Shown: one piece after another, positions 35,924 to 43,997 of the stretch | Layout: every line of letters begins with the position of its first letter | Position numbering within the stretch: position 1 is the stretch's first letter | Source of the DNA: Elainella saxicola E1 | GTDB lineage: Bacteria; Cyanobacteriota; Cyanobacteriia; Elainellales; Elainellaceae | Reading direction: 5' to 3' | DNA length: 50,001 nucleotides | NCBI GenBank assembly: GCA_002796835.1 | Contig: LUGL01000043.1 | Location: forward strand, 5,362-55,362 | The notes under the pieces: model-generated | Seen by the model: only the letters and a program-made list of their open reading frames with translations | The model's database searches: none | What the model was told of the DNA's origin: nothing | Program-made: the position numbers and the translations under genes

Positions 35924-36511
35924 ATGACAATCGCTTCAGCCCTCCCTAACCCTTCGATCAGTTTGGCTCCCAAACAGTTTGCTGCTCGCTCTGTTTTCCC
36001 TCAATCCAGCTACCTGTGGGTAATCCAGGCTGGCTTTGTGCGAGTTCTCACTTGTTCGGAAGAAGGCAACAGTTTGGCGATCGGCATTTGGGGAGCAGAG
36101 GATGTGGTTGGTCCAGCGCTATCGGTGATTCGACCCTATGCGATCGAATGTTTGACGAAAGTGCAAGCCACTGCTGTGCGCCTGGAAGACTTACCCAATT
36201 CAAGCGCAGTTCTGCTGAAACACCTCCATTCTGCTGAGGAACTGACGATTATTCGCAGTTATCGGCGAGTGGATGTCATGTTGTTGAAATTGTTGGGTTG
36301 GTTAGCAAAACGGTTTGGGCATGAAGCTCAACAAGGCGGCAGGCTGATTGATCTGCGCCTCACCCATCAAGATCTGGCTGACCTGCTAGGAGCTACGCGG
36401 GTTACAGTGACTCGATCGTTAATTCAGTTAGAGCAACAGGGCTTCATTCAGCGGTTGTCAATGCAGCGGATTGTGCTGCAAAAGACTGACTGTTGGCATT
36501 ACGAGATCTAA
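35924..36511 (+). CDS. Crp/Fnr-family transcriptional regulator of the sulfur locus
   Basis: A 195-residue protein: a reduced cyclic-nucleotide-binding-like beta-roll (~20-85; VIQAGFVRVLTCSEEGNSLAIGIWGAEDVVG), a dimer helix (~95-125) and a winged HTH (LTHQDLADLLGATRVTVTRSLIQLEQQGFI). The N-terminal roll lacks the PRAARTALV-type cAMP pocket, so cAMP is unlikely as ligand. It sits just upstream of the AprA-like gene. The CysR protein of Synechococcus elongatus, needed for sulfur-regulated gene expression, is a Crp-family member; by position this one is a good candidate to bind the 30-bp sites at 36513 and 41146. Confidence 0.88.
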   Translation: MTIASALPNPSISLAPKQFAARSVFPQSSYLWVIQAGFVRVLTCSEEGNSLAIGIWGAEDVVGPALSVIRPYAIECLTKVQATAVRLEDLPNSSAVLLKHLHSAEELTIIRSYRRVDVMLLKLLGWLAKRFGHEAQQGGRLIDLRLTHQDLADLLGATRVTVTRSLIQLEQQGFIQRLSMQRIVLQKTDCWHYEI

Positions 36512-36512
36512 A

Positions 36513-36542
36513 AATACGGTAATTCGATCAATATGTCGTATT
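36513..36542. promoter_or_regulatory. 30-bp inverted-repeat operator, copy 1 (AprA-like operon)
   Basis: AATACG and CGTATT (6-bp inverted arms) enclose 18 bases beginning GTAATTCG. The same layout (arm, GTAATTTG, arm; total 30 bp) recurs at 41146-41175. It starts inside the first bases after the regulator stop and ends 28 bases before the AprA-like start; TATTAT overlaps its right arm as a possible -10. Confidence 0.75.
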
Positions 36543-36570
36543 ATTATAGAGTTGAGCTGGCGGAACAGCT

Positions 36571-38286
36571 TTGAGTTTTCAGTTTGATACTCAGCGCATC
36601 AAAACCGATGTTTTAGTGATTGGGGGTGGTACAGCGGGTACAATGGCGGCTATTAAAGCGAAGCAGGCCAATCCGGATGCCGCAGTCCTGATTTTAGAAA
36701 AAGCTAATATTCGCCGCAGTGGTGCGATCGCCATGGGCATGGATGGGGTGAATACCGCCGTGATTCCGGGGTTTTCGACACCCGAACAATATGTGCGCGA
36801 AGTGACGATCGCCAATGATGGCATTGTCAACCAAAAGGCCGTGCTGCAAACTGGGCAACTTGGATTTGAAACAATCCAGGAGTTGGAGCGCTGGGGCGTT
36901 CGATTTCAGAAGGATCCGCAGGGTAACTATGACGTGAAGCAGGTGCATCGGGTGGGCAAATATGTGCTGCCGATGCCGGAAGGCAAAGATTTGAAGCAAA
37001 TTCTGACGCGTCAGGTGAAGCGCCATAAAGTGATCGTCACAAATCGAGTGATGGCGACGCGGGTTTTGGTATCTGATAGACGGGCGATCGGTGCAGTCGG
37101 CTTTGATGTCCGCAATGGGAATTTTGTGGTGATTCAAGCCAAGGCTGTGATTCTTTGCACGGGAGCCTGCGGTCGTCTGGGATTGCCTGCTTCAGGCTAT
37201 CTCTATGGCACCTACGAAAATCCGACGAATGCGGGGGATGGCTATTCGATGGCCTTTCATGCAGGGGCAGAGTTGGCCAATTTGGAATGTTTCCAGATCA
37301 ATCCGCTAATTAAGGACTACAACGGTCCAGCCTGTGCCTATGTAGCGGGTCCATTCGGAGCCTATACCGCCAATGCCGAAGGGAATCGCTTCATTAACTG
37401 CGACTATTGGAGCGGCCAGATGATGCTGGAGGTCTGGAAAGAACTGAACTCTGGTAAAGGGCCAATTCAGCTCACCATGACCCACTTGGATGACGATACG
37501 ATCGCAGAAATTGAATCGGTTTTGTGGGCGAATGAGCGACCGAGCCGGGAACGGTTTCATCAAGGGCGAAGTGAAAATTATCGCACCCATGGCGTTGAGA
37601 TGAATATCTCAGAAATTGGTTTATGCAGCGGTCACAGCGCTTCTGGTGTTTGGGTGAACGAGCGGGCTGAAACTAGCATACCGGGACTTTATGCAGCCGG
37701 AGATATGGCAAATGTGCCGCATAACTATATGATCGGCGCTTTTGTGTACGGTCGGGTTGCTGGAATTAATGCGATCGATTACATCCAAAATCTGGATCAT
37801 CTAGAACCTGATGCCGATGCATTGGAAGCAGAACGCCAGCGGATTTATCAGCCGCTCAACCAGCCCAACGGCATTCCGCATACTCAGGTGGAATATAAGT
37901 TGAGACGACTCGTGAATGACTATCTCCAACCGCCCAAATCGGGCAACAAAATGGAAATTGGCTTGAATCATTTTGTCCGCTATCAGGAAACGCTGGACCA
38001 GATGGAGGCCGCCGATCCGCATGAGTTGATGCGCTGTATGGAGGTGCATTTCATTCGCGACTGTGCCGAAATGGCGGCTCGTGCTTCGCTCTATCGACGA
38101 GAAAGCCGCTGGGGACTCTATCATTATCGATTGGACTATCCAGAAAAGAATCAGGAAGAGTGGTTCTGCCATGTTCACTTAAAACGAAGTGGATCGGGAG
38201 AGATGGAATTGTTTAAGCGATCGATCGAACCCTACATCATTGAGGTTGATTTGCAGCGAGAAGTCTACGATGTTGCTGTCAAGTAA
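36571..38286 (+). CDS. AprA-like FAD-dependent oxidoreductase (fumarate reductase/APS reductase alpha family)
   Basis: A 571-residue flavoprotein: dinucleotide fold VLVIGGGTAGTMAAIKAK, FAD-loop RRSGAIAMGMDGVN, second FAD site GLYAAGDMANVPHNYMIGAFVYGRVAG, and a helical C-terminal domain rich in Arg/Glu. The nearest recognisable relatives are adenylylsulfate reductase alpha (AprA) and related succinate dehydrogenase flavoproteins; AprA has about 600-660 residues. With the two-cluster ferredoxin downstream it resembles an AprBA pair. The predicted substrate (sulfite, APS or an organosulfur compound) is inference. The start is TTG 36571, with GGCGGA upstream. First structural gene of the operon controlled by the 36513 operator. 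Confidence 0.85.
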   Translation: MSFQFDTQRIKTDVLVIGGGTAGTMAAIKAKQANPDAAVLILEKANIRRSGAIAMGMDGVNTAVIPGFSTPEQYVREVTIANDGIVNQKAVLQTGQLGFETIQELERWGVRFQKDPQGNYDVKQVHRVGKYVLPMPEGKDLKQILTRQVKRHKVIVTNRVMATRVLVSDRRAIGAVGFDVRNGNFVVIQAKAVILCTGACGRLGLPASGYLYGTYENPTNAGDGYSMAFHAGAELANLECFQINPLIKDYNGPACAYVAGPFGAYTANAEGNRFINCDYWSGQMMLEVWKELNSGKGPIQLTMTHLDDDTIAEIESVLWANERPSRERFHQGRSENYRTHGVEMNISEIGLCSGHSASGVWVNERAETSIPGLYAAGDMANVPHNYMIGAFVYGRVAGINAIDYIQNLDHLEPDADALEAERQRIYQPLNQPNGIPHTQVEYKLRRLVNDYLQPPKSGNKMEIGLNHFVRYQETLDQMEAADPHELMRCMEVHFIRDCAEMAARASLYRRESRWGLYHYRLDYPEKNQEEWFCHVHLKRSGSGEMELFKRSIEPYIIEVDLQREVYDVAVK

Positions 38287-38295
38287 TCCCCTGCC

Positions 38296-38706
38296 ATGAT
38301 TACCGGAGTTAACCACATCACATTCTCAGTCAGGAATCTGGAAGCCTCGATCGCTTTTTACACTCAAGTTCTGGGATTTCAGCTACTGGCAAAATGGGTG
38401 AAAGGAGCTTATCTATCTGCGGGCAGTCTTTGGTTGGCCCTCATCCTAGATCCACGCCTGCGGGATGCACCACTGCCTGAATATACCCATGTTGCTCTAA
38501 CCGTTGCACCTGAGAATTTTGAGCAGCTTAGTCAACGCATCCAGGATTTTGGCGCAGAGATTTGGCAGGACAACACTAGTGAAGGAGCATCACTGTATTT
38601 TCTCGACCCAAACGGACATAAGTTAGAAATTCATGCTTCTGATCTGTCAACACGGCTTAAAGTGATCAGCGCAACGCCTTGGAAAACGTTAGAAGTTTTT
38701 GTTTAA
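38296..38706 (+). CDS. VOC (glyoxalase/fosfomycin-resistance) family protein
   Basis: A 136-residue vicinal-oxygen-chelate protein, one full beta-alpha-beta-beta-beta pair. Metal ligands are His7 in GVNHITFSV, His in YTHVALTV and Glu in GHKLEIH, matching the FosA/FosX signature. Fosfomycin resistance is the database-style label, but sitting in a sulfur operon nine bases after the AprA-like stop, a pathway-linked role such as thiol or electrophile chemistry is as likely. The ATG 38296 has no strong Shine-Dalgarno and is probably coupled to the gene before. Confidence 0.85.
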   Translation: MITGVNHITFSVRNLEASIAFYTQVLGFQLLAKWVKGAYLSAGSLWLALILDPRLRDAPLPEYTHVALTVAPENFEQLSQRIQDFGAEIWQDNTSEGASLYFLDPNGHKLEIHASDLSTRLKVISATPWKTLEVFV

Positions 38707-38724
38707 CTCGATCGTAAAGAAATT

Positions 38725-38952
38725 ATGGCTTTAATTAACCAGCGAGTTGAAGTTCCGGTAATTGTCGATGAATCTAAATGTTTGGAGAAATGCACCGCCT
38801 GCATTGAAGTTTGTCCGTTAGATGTGCTGGCTAAAAATCCTGAGACGGGCAAAGCGTATATGAAATACGACGAATGTTGGTTCTGTTTACCTTGCGAAAA
38901 GGAATGTCCTACCAACGCCATCACGGTTCAAATCCCATTCCTACTGCGTTAA
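38725..38952 (+). CDS. AprB-like 2[4Fe-4S] ferredoxin
   Basis: A 75-residue ferredoxin with two clusters: CLEKCTACIEVCP and CWFCLPCEKECP give eight cysteines. The wording of the N-terminus (VPVIVDESKCLEKC) and the DECWFCLPCEKECP half resemble the beta subunit of adenylylsulfate reductase rather than a free ferredoxin; AprB of sulfate reducers is longer (about 150 residues with a C-terminal tail that wraps AprA), which is missing here. It is the obvious electron partner of the AprA-like flavoprotein, from which it is separated by the VOC gene. Confidence 0.88.
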   Translation: MALINQRVEVPVIVDESKCLEKCTACIEVCPLDVLAKNPETGKAYMKYDECWFCLPCEKECPTNAITVQIPFLLR

Positions 38953-38970
38953 GGATGGTGGATTCATAAA

Positions 38971-39018
38971 TTGTGGGGGGCCTCACCTGCTCGGACGGGC
39001 AAAATGCCCATCCCACAA
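38971..39018. repeat. 48-bp dispersed palindromic repeat
   Basis: Ends TTGTGGG and CCCACAA are inverted, and GGGCAAAATGCCC inside forms a hairpin. The sequence around ATGCCCATCCCACAA resembles a short palindrome family that I recall as frequent in cyanobacterial intergenic DNA. It lies in the 107-bp gap between the ferredoxin and the HEAT-repeat gene. Confidence 0.7.
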
Positions 39019-39059
39019 GAAATACACTTTATTTGATTCTTGTTCCTAAGGATTTGAAG

Positions 39060-40019
39060 ATGGCAGAAGAAACTGAACTGGAATCCTGGTTAGAAATGTT
39101 GCGATCGCCCGATTTGAACGATCGACTCGTGGCGGTGAAAACGCTTCAGCATCTTGGGGATGAAAGCACCACTGGAGTTTTGATCAACGCGCTTCAGGAT
39201 GAAAATCCACAGGTGCAAAAAATTGCGATCGCTGCTTTGTGGGAATTAGCCGATCCGATCGCAGTTCCGGCATTGATGAATTGTTTAGCGGCGATCGACT
39301 CAGAAGTGCGCCAGGAAGCTGAGTCTGCCTTGGCAGAACTGATTACCCCTGACCATTTGCCGCTCTTGTTGCAGGCATTGCCACAATCGTCTACTGAGGC
39401 TCAACGCAGTATTCTGGTGTTGCTGCGAAAAATTCACGACGCGGAAGCTTTACCCTCGATTGCGCCGTTTTTCCAGTCAGCCAATCCGGTTTTACGAGAG
39501 ACGGCAATTACAACGCTGCGCTATCTGAATCAGGTGAAGCAATGTCCGCCTGCCCTCCCGTTGATGACGGATCCTGTGGATAGAGTCAGGCGAGCAGCGG
39601 CTTTAACTTTAGGGCATTTAGCAGATGCCGATGCTGTTCCTTGCTTATGTCAGGCTTTGAACCAGGATGAAGATTGGCAGGTGCGACGAAATGCAGCACA
39701 AGCCCTGGCAAGTCAGGCAAAGCCTGAAACGCTACCCGTTCTGGAAAAAGCTCTCCACGATGACCATTGGCAGGTGCGTAAAGCAGTCCTCCAGGCGTTG
39801 CGGCAACTCCCCCATGCGCGATCGATCCCCGATATTGCTCAAGCTTTAGCCGATTCATTTTCAGAAGTGCGGAAAGAAGCGGCGATCGCGCTGGGAATTC
39901 TGGGTAACGCGACGGCAATTCATGCGCTGCAACAAGCGCTCGATGATCCCGATCGAGAGGTGAGCATTCAGGCCCAGCGAGCCATCCAAAAGATCCAGCA
40001 ATATTCAGCCACTTCCTAA
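39060..40019 (+). CDS. HEAT-repeat protein of the sulfur locus
   Basis: A 319-residue all-helical protein of about ten HEAT/PBS-lyase-type repeats, each with the D.. VR..A..AL..L.D pattern (NDRLVAVKTLQHLGD, DEDWQVRRNAAQALAS, DDHWQVRKAVLQALRQL, DSFSEVRKEAAIALGILG). Such scaffolds serve in phycobilin lyases, but this gene has no phycobilisome neighbours; here it may assemble or regulate the AprA-like/Mrp complex. ATG 39060 is set by AAGGA ten bases upstream; the longer frame from 38973 overlaps the dispersed repeat and is rejected. The Mrp gene follows 17 bases on. Confidence 0.85.
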   Translation: MAEETELESWLEMLRSPDLNDRLVAVKTLQHLGDESTTGVLINALQDENPQVQKIAIAALWELADPIAVPALMNCLAAIDSEVRQEAESALAELITPDHLPLLLQALPQSSTEAQRSILVLLRKIHDAEALPSIAPFFQSANPVLRETAITTLRYLNQVKQCPPALPLMTDPVDRVRRAAALTLGHLADADAVPCLCQALNQDEDWQVRRNAAQALASQAKPETLPVLEKALHDDHWQVRKAVLQALRQLPHARSIPDIAQALADSFSEVRKEAAIALGILGNATAIHALQQALDDPDREVSIQAQRAIQKIQQYSATS

Positions 40020-40036
40020 TTTCATGGAGGCTAGCA

Positions 40037-41086
40037 TTGACACAATTTTCCCTTGATCATTCCACCGAACCGCTTGCCCAGTCGCCAGATTCACTGCGGC
40101 AGCAGGCTGTGATTCACTTATTAAAGCAAGTGATTGAGCCGACTTTGGGCAATAATGTGGTGAGTTTGGGCATGGTGCGTAATTTACGGATTGTTGATGA
40201 TTATGTCTCGCTTCGACTCTATGTGGGATCGCATCAGCAGGCGTTACAGTCCGAAATTCGAGCTCAATTAGCCAAGCTGGATTGGTGTAAAAAAATCTAC
40301 GTTCAGTGCTGCACCATTCCAGGGGTGAAATATACGATCGCCGTTTCTAGCGGCAAAGGGGGCGTTGGTAAATCGACCGTGGCGGTAAATTTGGCGATCG
40401 CACTCCAGCAGTTGGGCGCAAAAGTAGGATTGCTGGATGCCGATATCTATGGACCGAATGTGCCACGCATGTTGGGGCTGGGACAATCGGATGTGCAGAC
40501 GATCGAAACATCTCTAGGTCAGCGGTTTTTGCCATTAGAAGCGCATGGTATCCGAGTCATGTCGGTCGGATTGTTGGCCGAACCCGATCATCCTCTAGCT
40601 TGGCGTGGACCGGTGCTGCACAAAATCATTACGCAATTTATTCAAGAGGTGCAGTGGGGAGAACTGGATTTTCTGCTGATCGATCTACCGCCCGGAACGG
40701 GAGATGCCCAAATTACGATCGTTCAAGAAAGTCCGATTTGCGGTGTGGTTTTGGTCACAACTCCCCAACAGGTTGCAATTAGCGATGTTCGCCGCAGCAT
40801 TCACATGTTTCGTCAAGTTGGAGTACCTGTGTTAGGTCTGGTTGAAAATATGAGCTATCTCACGGATGGGCAGGGCCAACCGATGCTGATCTTTGGTCAG
40901 GGCGGTGGCCAACAGCTTGCAACTGAATTACAGGCTCCCCTGCTGGCTCAGATTCCCCTCGATCCTCAAATTTGTGCAGGAGGAGACAACGGACAACCCA
41001 TTACCCTGACTGACGTAGATTCGATCGCAGCACAAACTTTCTGGCAGCTTGCCCAGGCTCTATCTGCAACATTTTCTCAAATTTGA
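40037..41086 (+). CDS. Mrp/NBP35-family P-loop ATPase
   Basis: A 349-residue iron-sulfur-carrier-type ATPase: N-terminal MIP18/DUF59-like domain (~15-85; LGNNVVSLGMVRNLRIVDD), deviant Walker A SSGKGGVGKST (~105), DADIYGPNVPRMLG, LIDLPPGTGDAQIT and GLVENMSY. The CxxC motif that usually follows ENMSY in Mrp/Ind1 is absent (LTDGQGQP replaces it). Its task here may be to supply Fe-S clusters to the ferredoxin. The start is TTG 40037 after GGAGG (40025-40029). It is the last gene of the first half of the locus, before the second operator. Confidence 0.9.
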   Translation: MTQFSLDHSTEPLAQSPDSLRQQAVIHLLKQVIEPTLGNNVVSLGMVRNLRIVDDYVSLRLYVGSHQQALQSEIRAQLAKLDWCKKIYVQCCTIPGVKYTIAVSSGKGGVGKSTVAVNLAIALQQLGAKVGLLDADIYGPNVPRMLGLGQSDVQTIETSLGQRFLPLEAHGIRVMSVGLLAEPDHPLAWRGPVLHKIITQFIQEVQWGELDFLLIDLPPGTGDAQITIVQESPICGVVLVTTPQQVAISDVRRSIHMFRQVGVPVLGLVENMSYLTDGQGQPMLIFGQGGGQQLATELQAPLLAQIPLDPQICAGGDNGQPITLTDVDSIAAQTFWQLAQALSATFSQI

Positions 41087-41145
41087 TCGCAACAACCTCT
41101 TGTCATCTCCACCCAGTTCTGTGATATTCTTTTTCATAGTAATAA

Positions 41146-41175
41146 ACTACGGTAATTTGGTAGATAAACCGTATT
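41146..41175. promoter_or_regulatory. 30-bp inverted-repeat operator, copy 2 (ssu operon)
   Basis: ACTACG and CGTATT arms enclose 18 bases beginning GTAATTTG; ACGGT/ACCGT inside is a perfect inverted repeat. Left block TACGGTAATT and right block CGTATT are identical to copy 1 at 36513-36542 with the same spacing. It ends 39 bases before the ssuA1 ATG. Confidence 0.75.
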
Positions 41176-41214
41176 TTTAAAGCCGCTCGATGAACAGGTG
41201 GAAAGGATCTCGTT

Positions 41215-42270
41215 ATGGTTGATATGCCTCGGTGGTTTGCGTTCAGTAGTTTGCAACAGTGGGTTCAAGGGTGGCGATGGCGATCGCTCCGTACCTTTTC
41301 GCTGCTTTTTGCAGTCGGATTTGGTCTCAGCATTTTATTGGCAGCCTGTGCGCCAACACCTACAGATTCAGCCGCTTCTCCCCAAGCCAGTCCAGCTCAG
41401 AACATTGAGATACGGATTGGTTATCAAAAGGCCGCAACCATTCTGAATGTCCTCAGAACCAGAGAGGATTTGGCAAAAGCTTTGGCCAGCTCAGGCACAA
41501 CCGTCACCTGGACCGAATTTCCGGCAGGACCGCCGATGCTAGAAGCGATGAATGCTGGATCGATCGACTTTGGTTACACGGGTGAAGCACCCCCAATCTT
41601 TGCCCAGGCGGCTGGTACACCGTTGTTATATGTCGCCTATGACCCCTGGAGCACTAAAGCAGAGGCGATCGTGGTGCCTGAAGATTCACCGATTAAAACT
41701 GTGGCGGATCTGAAGGGTAAAAAGGTTGCGTTTGCGAAAGGATCGAATACAAATTATCTAGTGGTTGCGGCTTTGGAGAAAGCAGGGTTGAAATATAGCG
41801 ACATTGAACCAGTGCATCTTCCTCCTGCAGATGCGCGTGCAGCCTTTGAAAGCCGCAAAGTTGATGCCTGGGCAATTTGGGATCCTTACTTGGCTGTGGC
41901 AGAATCAGCAGCGGGTGCCAGAATCATTGCTGATGCTACTGGACTTGCTCCGAATCGTGGCTATTATTTAGCGTCTAAGTCTTTTGTGGACAATCATCCT
42001 GAGCAGCTCAAAGCAGTTTTAGATTCTGTAAAAAGTGTAAGCGAGTGGGCTGCTAGCAATCCAACCGATGTCGCAAAATTCCTGGCTCCTGAATTGGGTA
42101 TTTCTGCTGAACCGCTAGAAAATGCTGAGAAGCGTAGAGAATACGGTGTTCTGCCTTTAACGGATGAAGTGATTACTGCTCAACAAAAAGTTGCAGATAC
42201 ATTCCAGAAAATTGGCTTAATTCCCAAGAAAGTGAACGTCAAGGAAATCGTTTGGACAGGTAATTCCTAG
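41215..42270 (+). CDS. ssuA: Aliphatic sulfonate-binding lipoprotein SsuA (copy 1)
   Basis: A 351-residue periplasmic binding lipoprotein. A long N-terminus (WWRW-type basic start) and a hydrophobic stretch end in a lipobox LLAAC (Cys45). The mature domain matches SsuA/NrtA-like binding proteins of sulfonates: IRIGYQKAATILNVLRTREDL, FPAGPPMLEAMNAGSIDFGYTGEAPPIFAQ, VDAWAIWDPYLAVAE. Specificity for a given sulfonate cannot be read. ATG 41215 follows AAGGA. This and the 44851 copy share near-identical blocks. Operator copy 2 lies directly upstream. Confidence 0.92.
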   Translation: MVDMPRWFAFSSLQQWVQGWRWRSLRTFSLLFAVGFGLSILLAACAPTPTDSAASPQASPAQNIEIRIGYQKAATILNVLRTREDLAKALASSGTTVTWTEFPAGPPMLEAMNAGSIDFGYTGEAPPIFAQAAGTPLLYVAYDPWSTKAEAIVVPEDSPIKTVADLKGKKVAFAKGSNTNYLVVAALEKAGLKYSDIEPVHLPPADARAAFESRKVDAWAIWDPYLAVAESAAGARIIADATGLAPNRGYYLASKSFVDNHPEQLKAVLDSVKSVSEWAASNPTDVAKFLAPELGISAEPLENAEKRREYGVLPLTDEVITAQQKVADTFQKIGLIPKKVNVKEIVWTGNS

Positions 42271-42365
42271 TTCCATCGGTGCTGAGCTCCTTGACATGGA
42301 ATTGTTGCAGTTCTAATTTCGACAAACTGTCTCACGCTCATTCCTCTCAACCCAATTTTTAGCTT

Positions 42366-42551
42366 ATGAAATCATTCCCTTTGGTCAAGCTCTGGAGTGT
42401 TATCTATCCTTATTCATTGATTGGCAAAATCGCCCTTTTAGTGTTGGGTAGTCTGGTGTTTCTCTACCTTGAGCAACGAATTAGACCGTTATTGAGACTC
42501 GACAAACTATCAGCGGAGGAGAAATTGAGATATGTTAATCGGACAAATTGA
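42366..42551 (+). CDS. Small single-pass membrane protein in ssu cluster
   Basis: A 61-residue protein, MKSFPLVKLWSVIYPYSLIGKIALLVLGSLVFLYLEQRIRP, with one transmembrane helix (about 20-37) and a basic tail. I do not recognise a family. It overlaps the next gene by 20 bases. Position between ssuA1 and ssuC suggests a role with the transporter. Confidence 0.6.
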   Translation: MKSFPLVKLWSVIYPYSLIGKIALLVLGSLVFLYLEQRIRPLLRLDKLSAEEKLRYVNRTN

Positions 42552-42720
42552 GCAAGAGATTTTGGAAGGAAGATTCTGGAATGTTTGGTTAAAAAGCTAT
42601 CCAGACTATTTCACTTCCCCTAACCCGATCGATCTTCAGCCCGATCAAAGTACTACACAAAATCATCAGATGAGTAAACGCAAATTGCCTTTTGGGCGAT
42701 CGGTAGACCAGCCTTTTTAG
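42532..42720 (+). CDS. Small soluble protein in ssu cluster
   Basis: A 62-residue protein beginning MLIGQIEQEILEGRFWNVWLKSYPDY, with polar C-terminal half. The Shine-Dalgarno GGAGGAG at 42515-42521 is excellent, about ten bases from the ATG and inside the upstream gene, which argues that it is translated. No family is recognised. Confidence 0.6.
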   Translation: MLIGQIEQEILEGRFWNVWLKSYPDYFTSPNPIDLQPDQSTTQNHQMSKRKLPFGRSVDQPF

Positions 42721-42770
42721 TCGCAGGTTTTAAGTGTTGAAACGGAGTTCTAATTACATCTTCAGGAACC

Positions 42771-43049
42771 ATGCAAAATTCCTCTTTTTCTCTGTCAACC
42801 TCTGACATACCATCGATCGATCTACAGCCATTTCTAGATATCGAGTTAGATGTTTCTGGTTGGTATGCACTGGGGCATTATCACCCAGAAGTGTTCCATG
42901 ATGTTGTGATGCAACAAGAACTCTTCTACCCAGTTTGTATCGACGAGGTGCGCTTAGGATGGGCCAGATTCGAAGGCAACCAGTTCGATTTCACGACACA
43001 GCCAACCGAAGATTATCAGCCCGTTACATTAGTTGTTACCTTAACCTAA
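42771..43049 (+). CDS. Small acidic hypothetical protein in ssu cluster
   Basis: A 92-residue acidic protein with hydrophobic and aromatic content (IELDVSGWYALGHYHPEVFHDVVMQQELFYPVCIDEVRLGWARFEG), reading like a beta-strand-rich domain with His/Glu clusters. AGGA immediately precedes the ATG. No family is recognised. Its compact spacing between SsuA1 and SsuC genes points to the same transcription unit. Confidence 0.65.
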   Translation: MQNSSFSLSTSDIPSIDLQPFLDIELDVSGWYALGHYHPEVFHDVVMQQELFYPVCIDEVRLGWARFEGNQFDFTTQPTEDYQPVTLVVTLT

Positions 43050-43114
43050 CTCCAGGGTCGCTGTCTTGTGGATTGTCATAATGCTCGACCCGATCTCCTC
43101 ATCCATTACAGCTT

Positions 43115-43918
43115 ATGCAAATTGCACAGTCAAAACCAATTTCATTTTCTTGGCGATCGCTTCCGTGGGAACAGTTTGCACCCTGGCTTGTTCCAGCGAG
43201 TTTAATCGTAATCTGGCAGCTGTTGGCACAGTTAGGATTCATTTCAACGAGAGTACTGCCTGCTCCAACGCAAATTGTTGAAGCCGCAATTCGGCTAACG
43301 CTGAGTGGGGAATTACTGCGTAACGTTGGAGTGAGTCTTTATCGAGCCTTAGTTGGATTTTCGATTGGTGGCAGCATTGGATTCAGTCTGGGCGTTTTGA
43401 ATGGGGTTTCCCGACCTGCGGAACGGTTACTTGACAGCTCATTGCAGATGATCCGGAATATTCCCCACTTGGCTTTGATTCCGCTAGTCATTCTATGGTT
43501 TGGAATTGGCGATCCAGCCAGAATTTTTCTAGTGTCGTTGGGGGTGTTTTTCCCGATTTACATCAACACCTTTGCAGGCATCCGATCGATCGATCCCAAT
43601 TTGTTGGAGATGGGGAAGGTGTATGGGTTACGCCAGCGTGAACTGTTCTGGCAGATTGTGTTACCCGGAGCTTTACCAAGCATGTTGGTCGGCTTGCGCT
43701 ATGCGCTGGGTTTGATGTGGTTAACCCTCATTGTCGCTGAGACGATCGCTGCTAATTCAGGAATTGGTTATATGGCAATGAATGCGAGAGAGTTCATGCA
43801 GACGGATGTGGTTGTGATGAGCATCTTACTTTATGCATTGCTGGGTAAGCTCGCTGACTCGATTGTTCGAGCGCTGGAAGCATGGTTGTTACCCTGGCAT
43901 CCCAGTCAAAGTCACTAA
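43115..43918 (+). CDS. ssuC: Sulfonate ABC transporter permease SsuC
   Basis: A 267-residue inner-membrane permease with about six transmembrane helices. The family EAA-loop is present: EMGKVYGLRQRELFWQIVLPGALPSMLVGLR. GVSLYRALVGFSIGGSIGFSLGV and NIPHLALIPLVILWFGIGD are standard for the SsuC/TauC/NrtB branch. ATG 43115 gives a 12-residue leader before the first helix region. It would serve both binding proteins in this cluster. Confidence 0.94.
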   Translation: MQIAQSKPISFSWRSLPWEQFAPWLVPASLIVIWQLLAQLGFISTRVLPAPTQIVEAAIRLTLSGELLRNVGVSLYRALVGFSIGGSIGFSLGVLNGVSRPAERLLDSSLQMIRNIPHLALIPLVILWFGIGDPARIFLVSLGVFFPIYINTFAGIRSIDPNLLEMGKVYGLRQRELFWQIVLPGALPSMLVGLRYALGLMWLTLIVAETIAANSGIGYMAMNAREFMQTDVVVMSILLYALLGKLADSIVRALEAWLLPWHPSQSH

Positions 43919-43997
43919 ACTACAATTTGTCGCCTGTAGAATCTATTACCGATTCATTTTCTTTTATTGATCCACTTGAAAGCTGAAGCAGTCTCCC

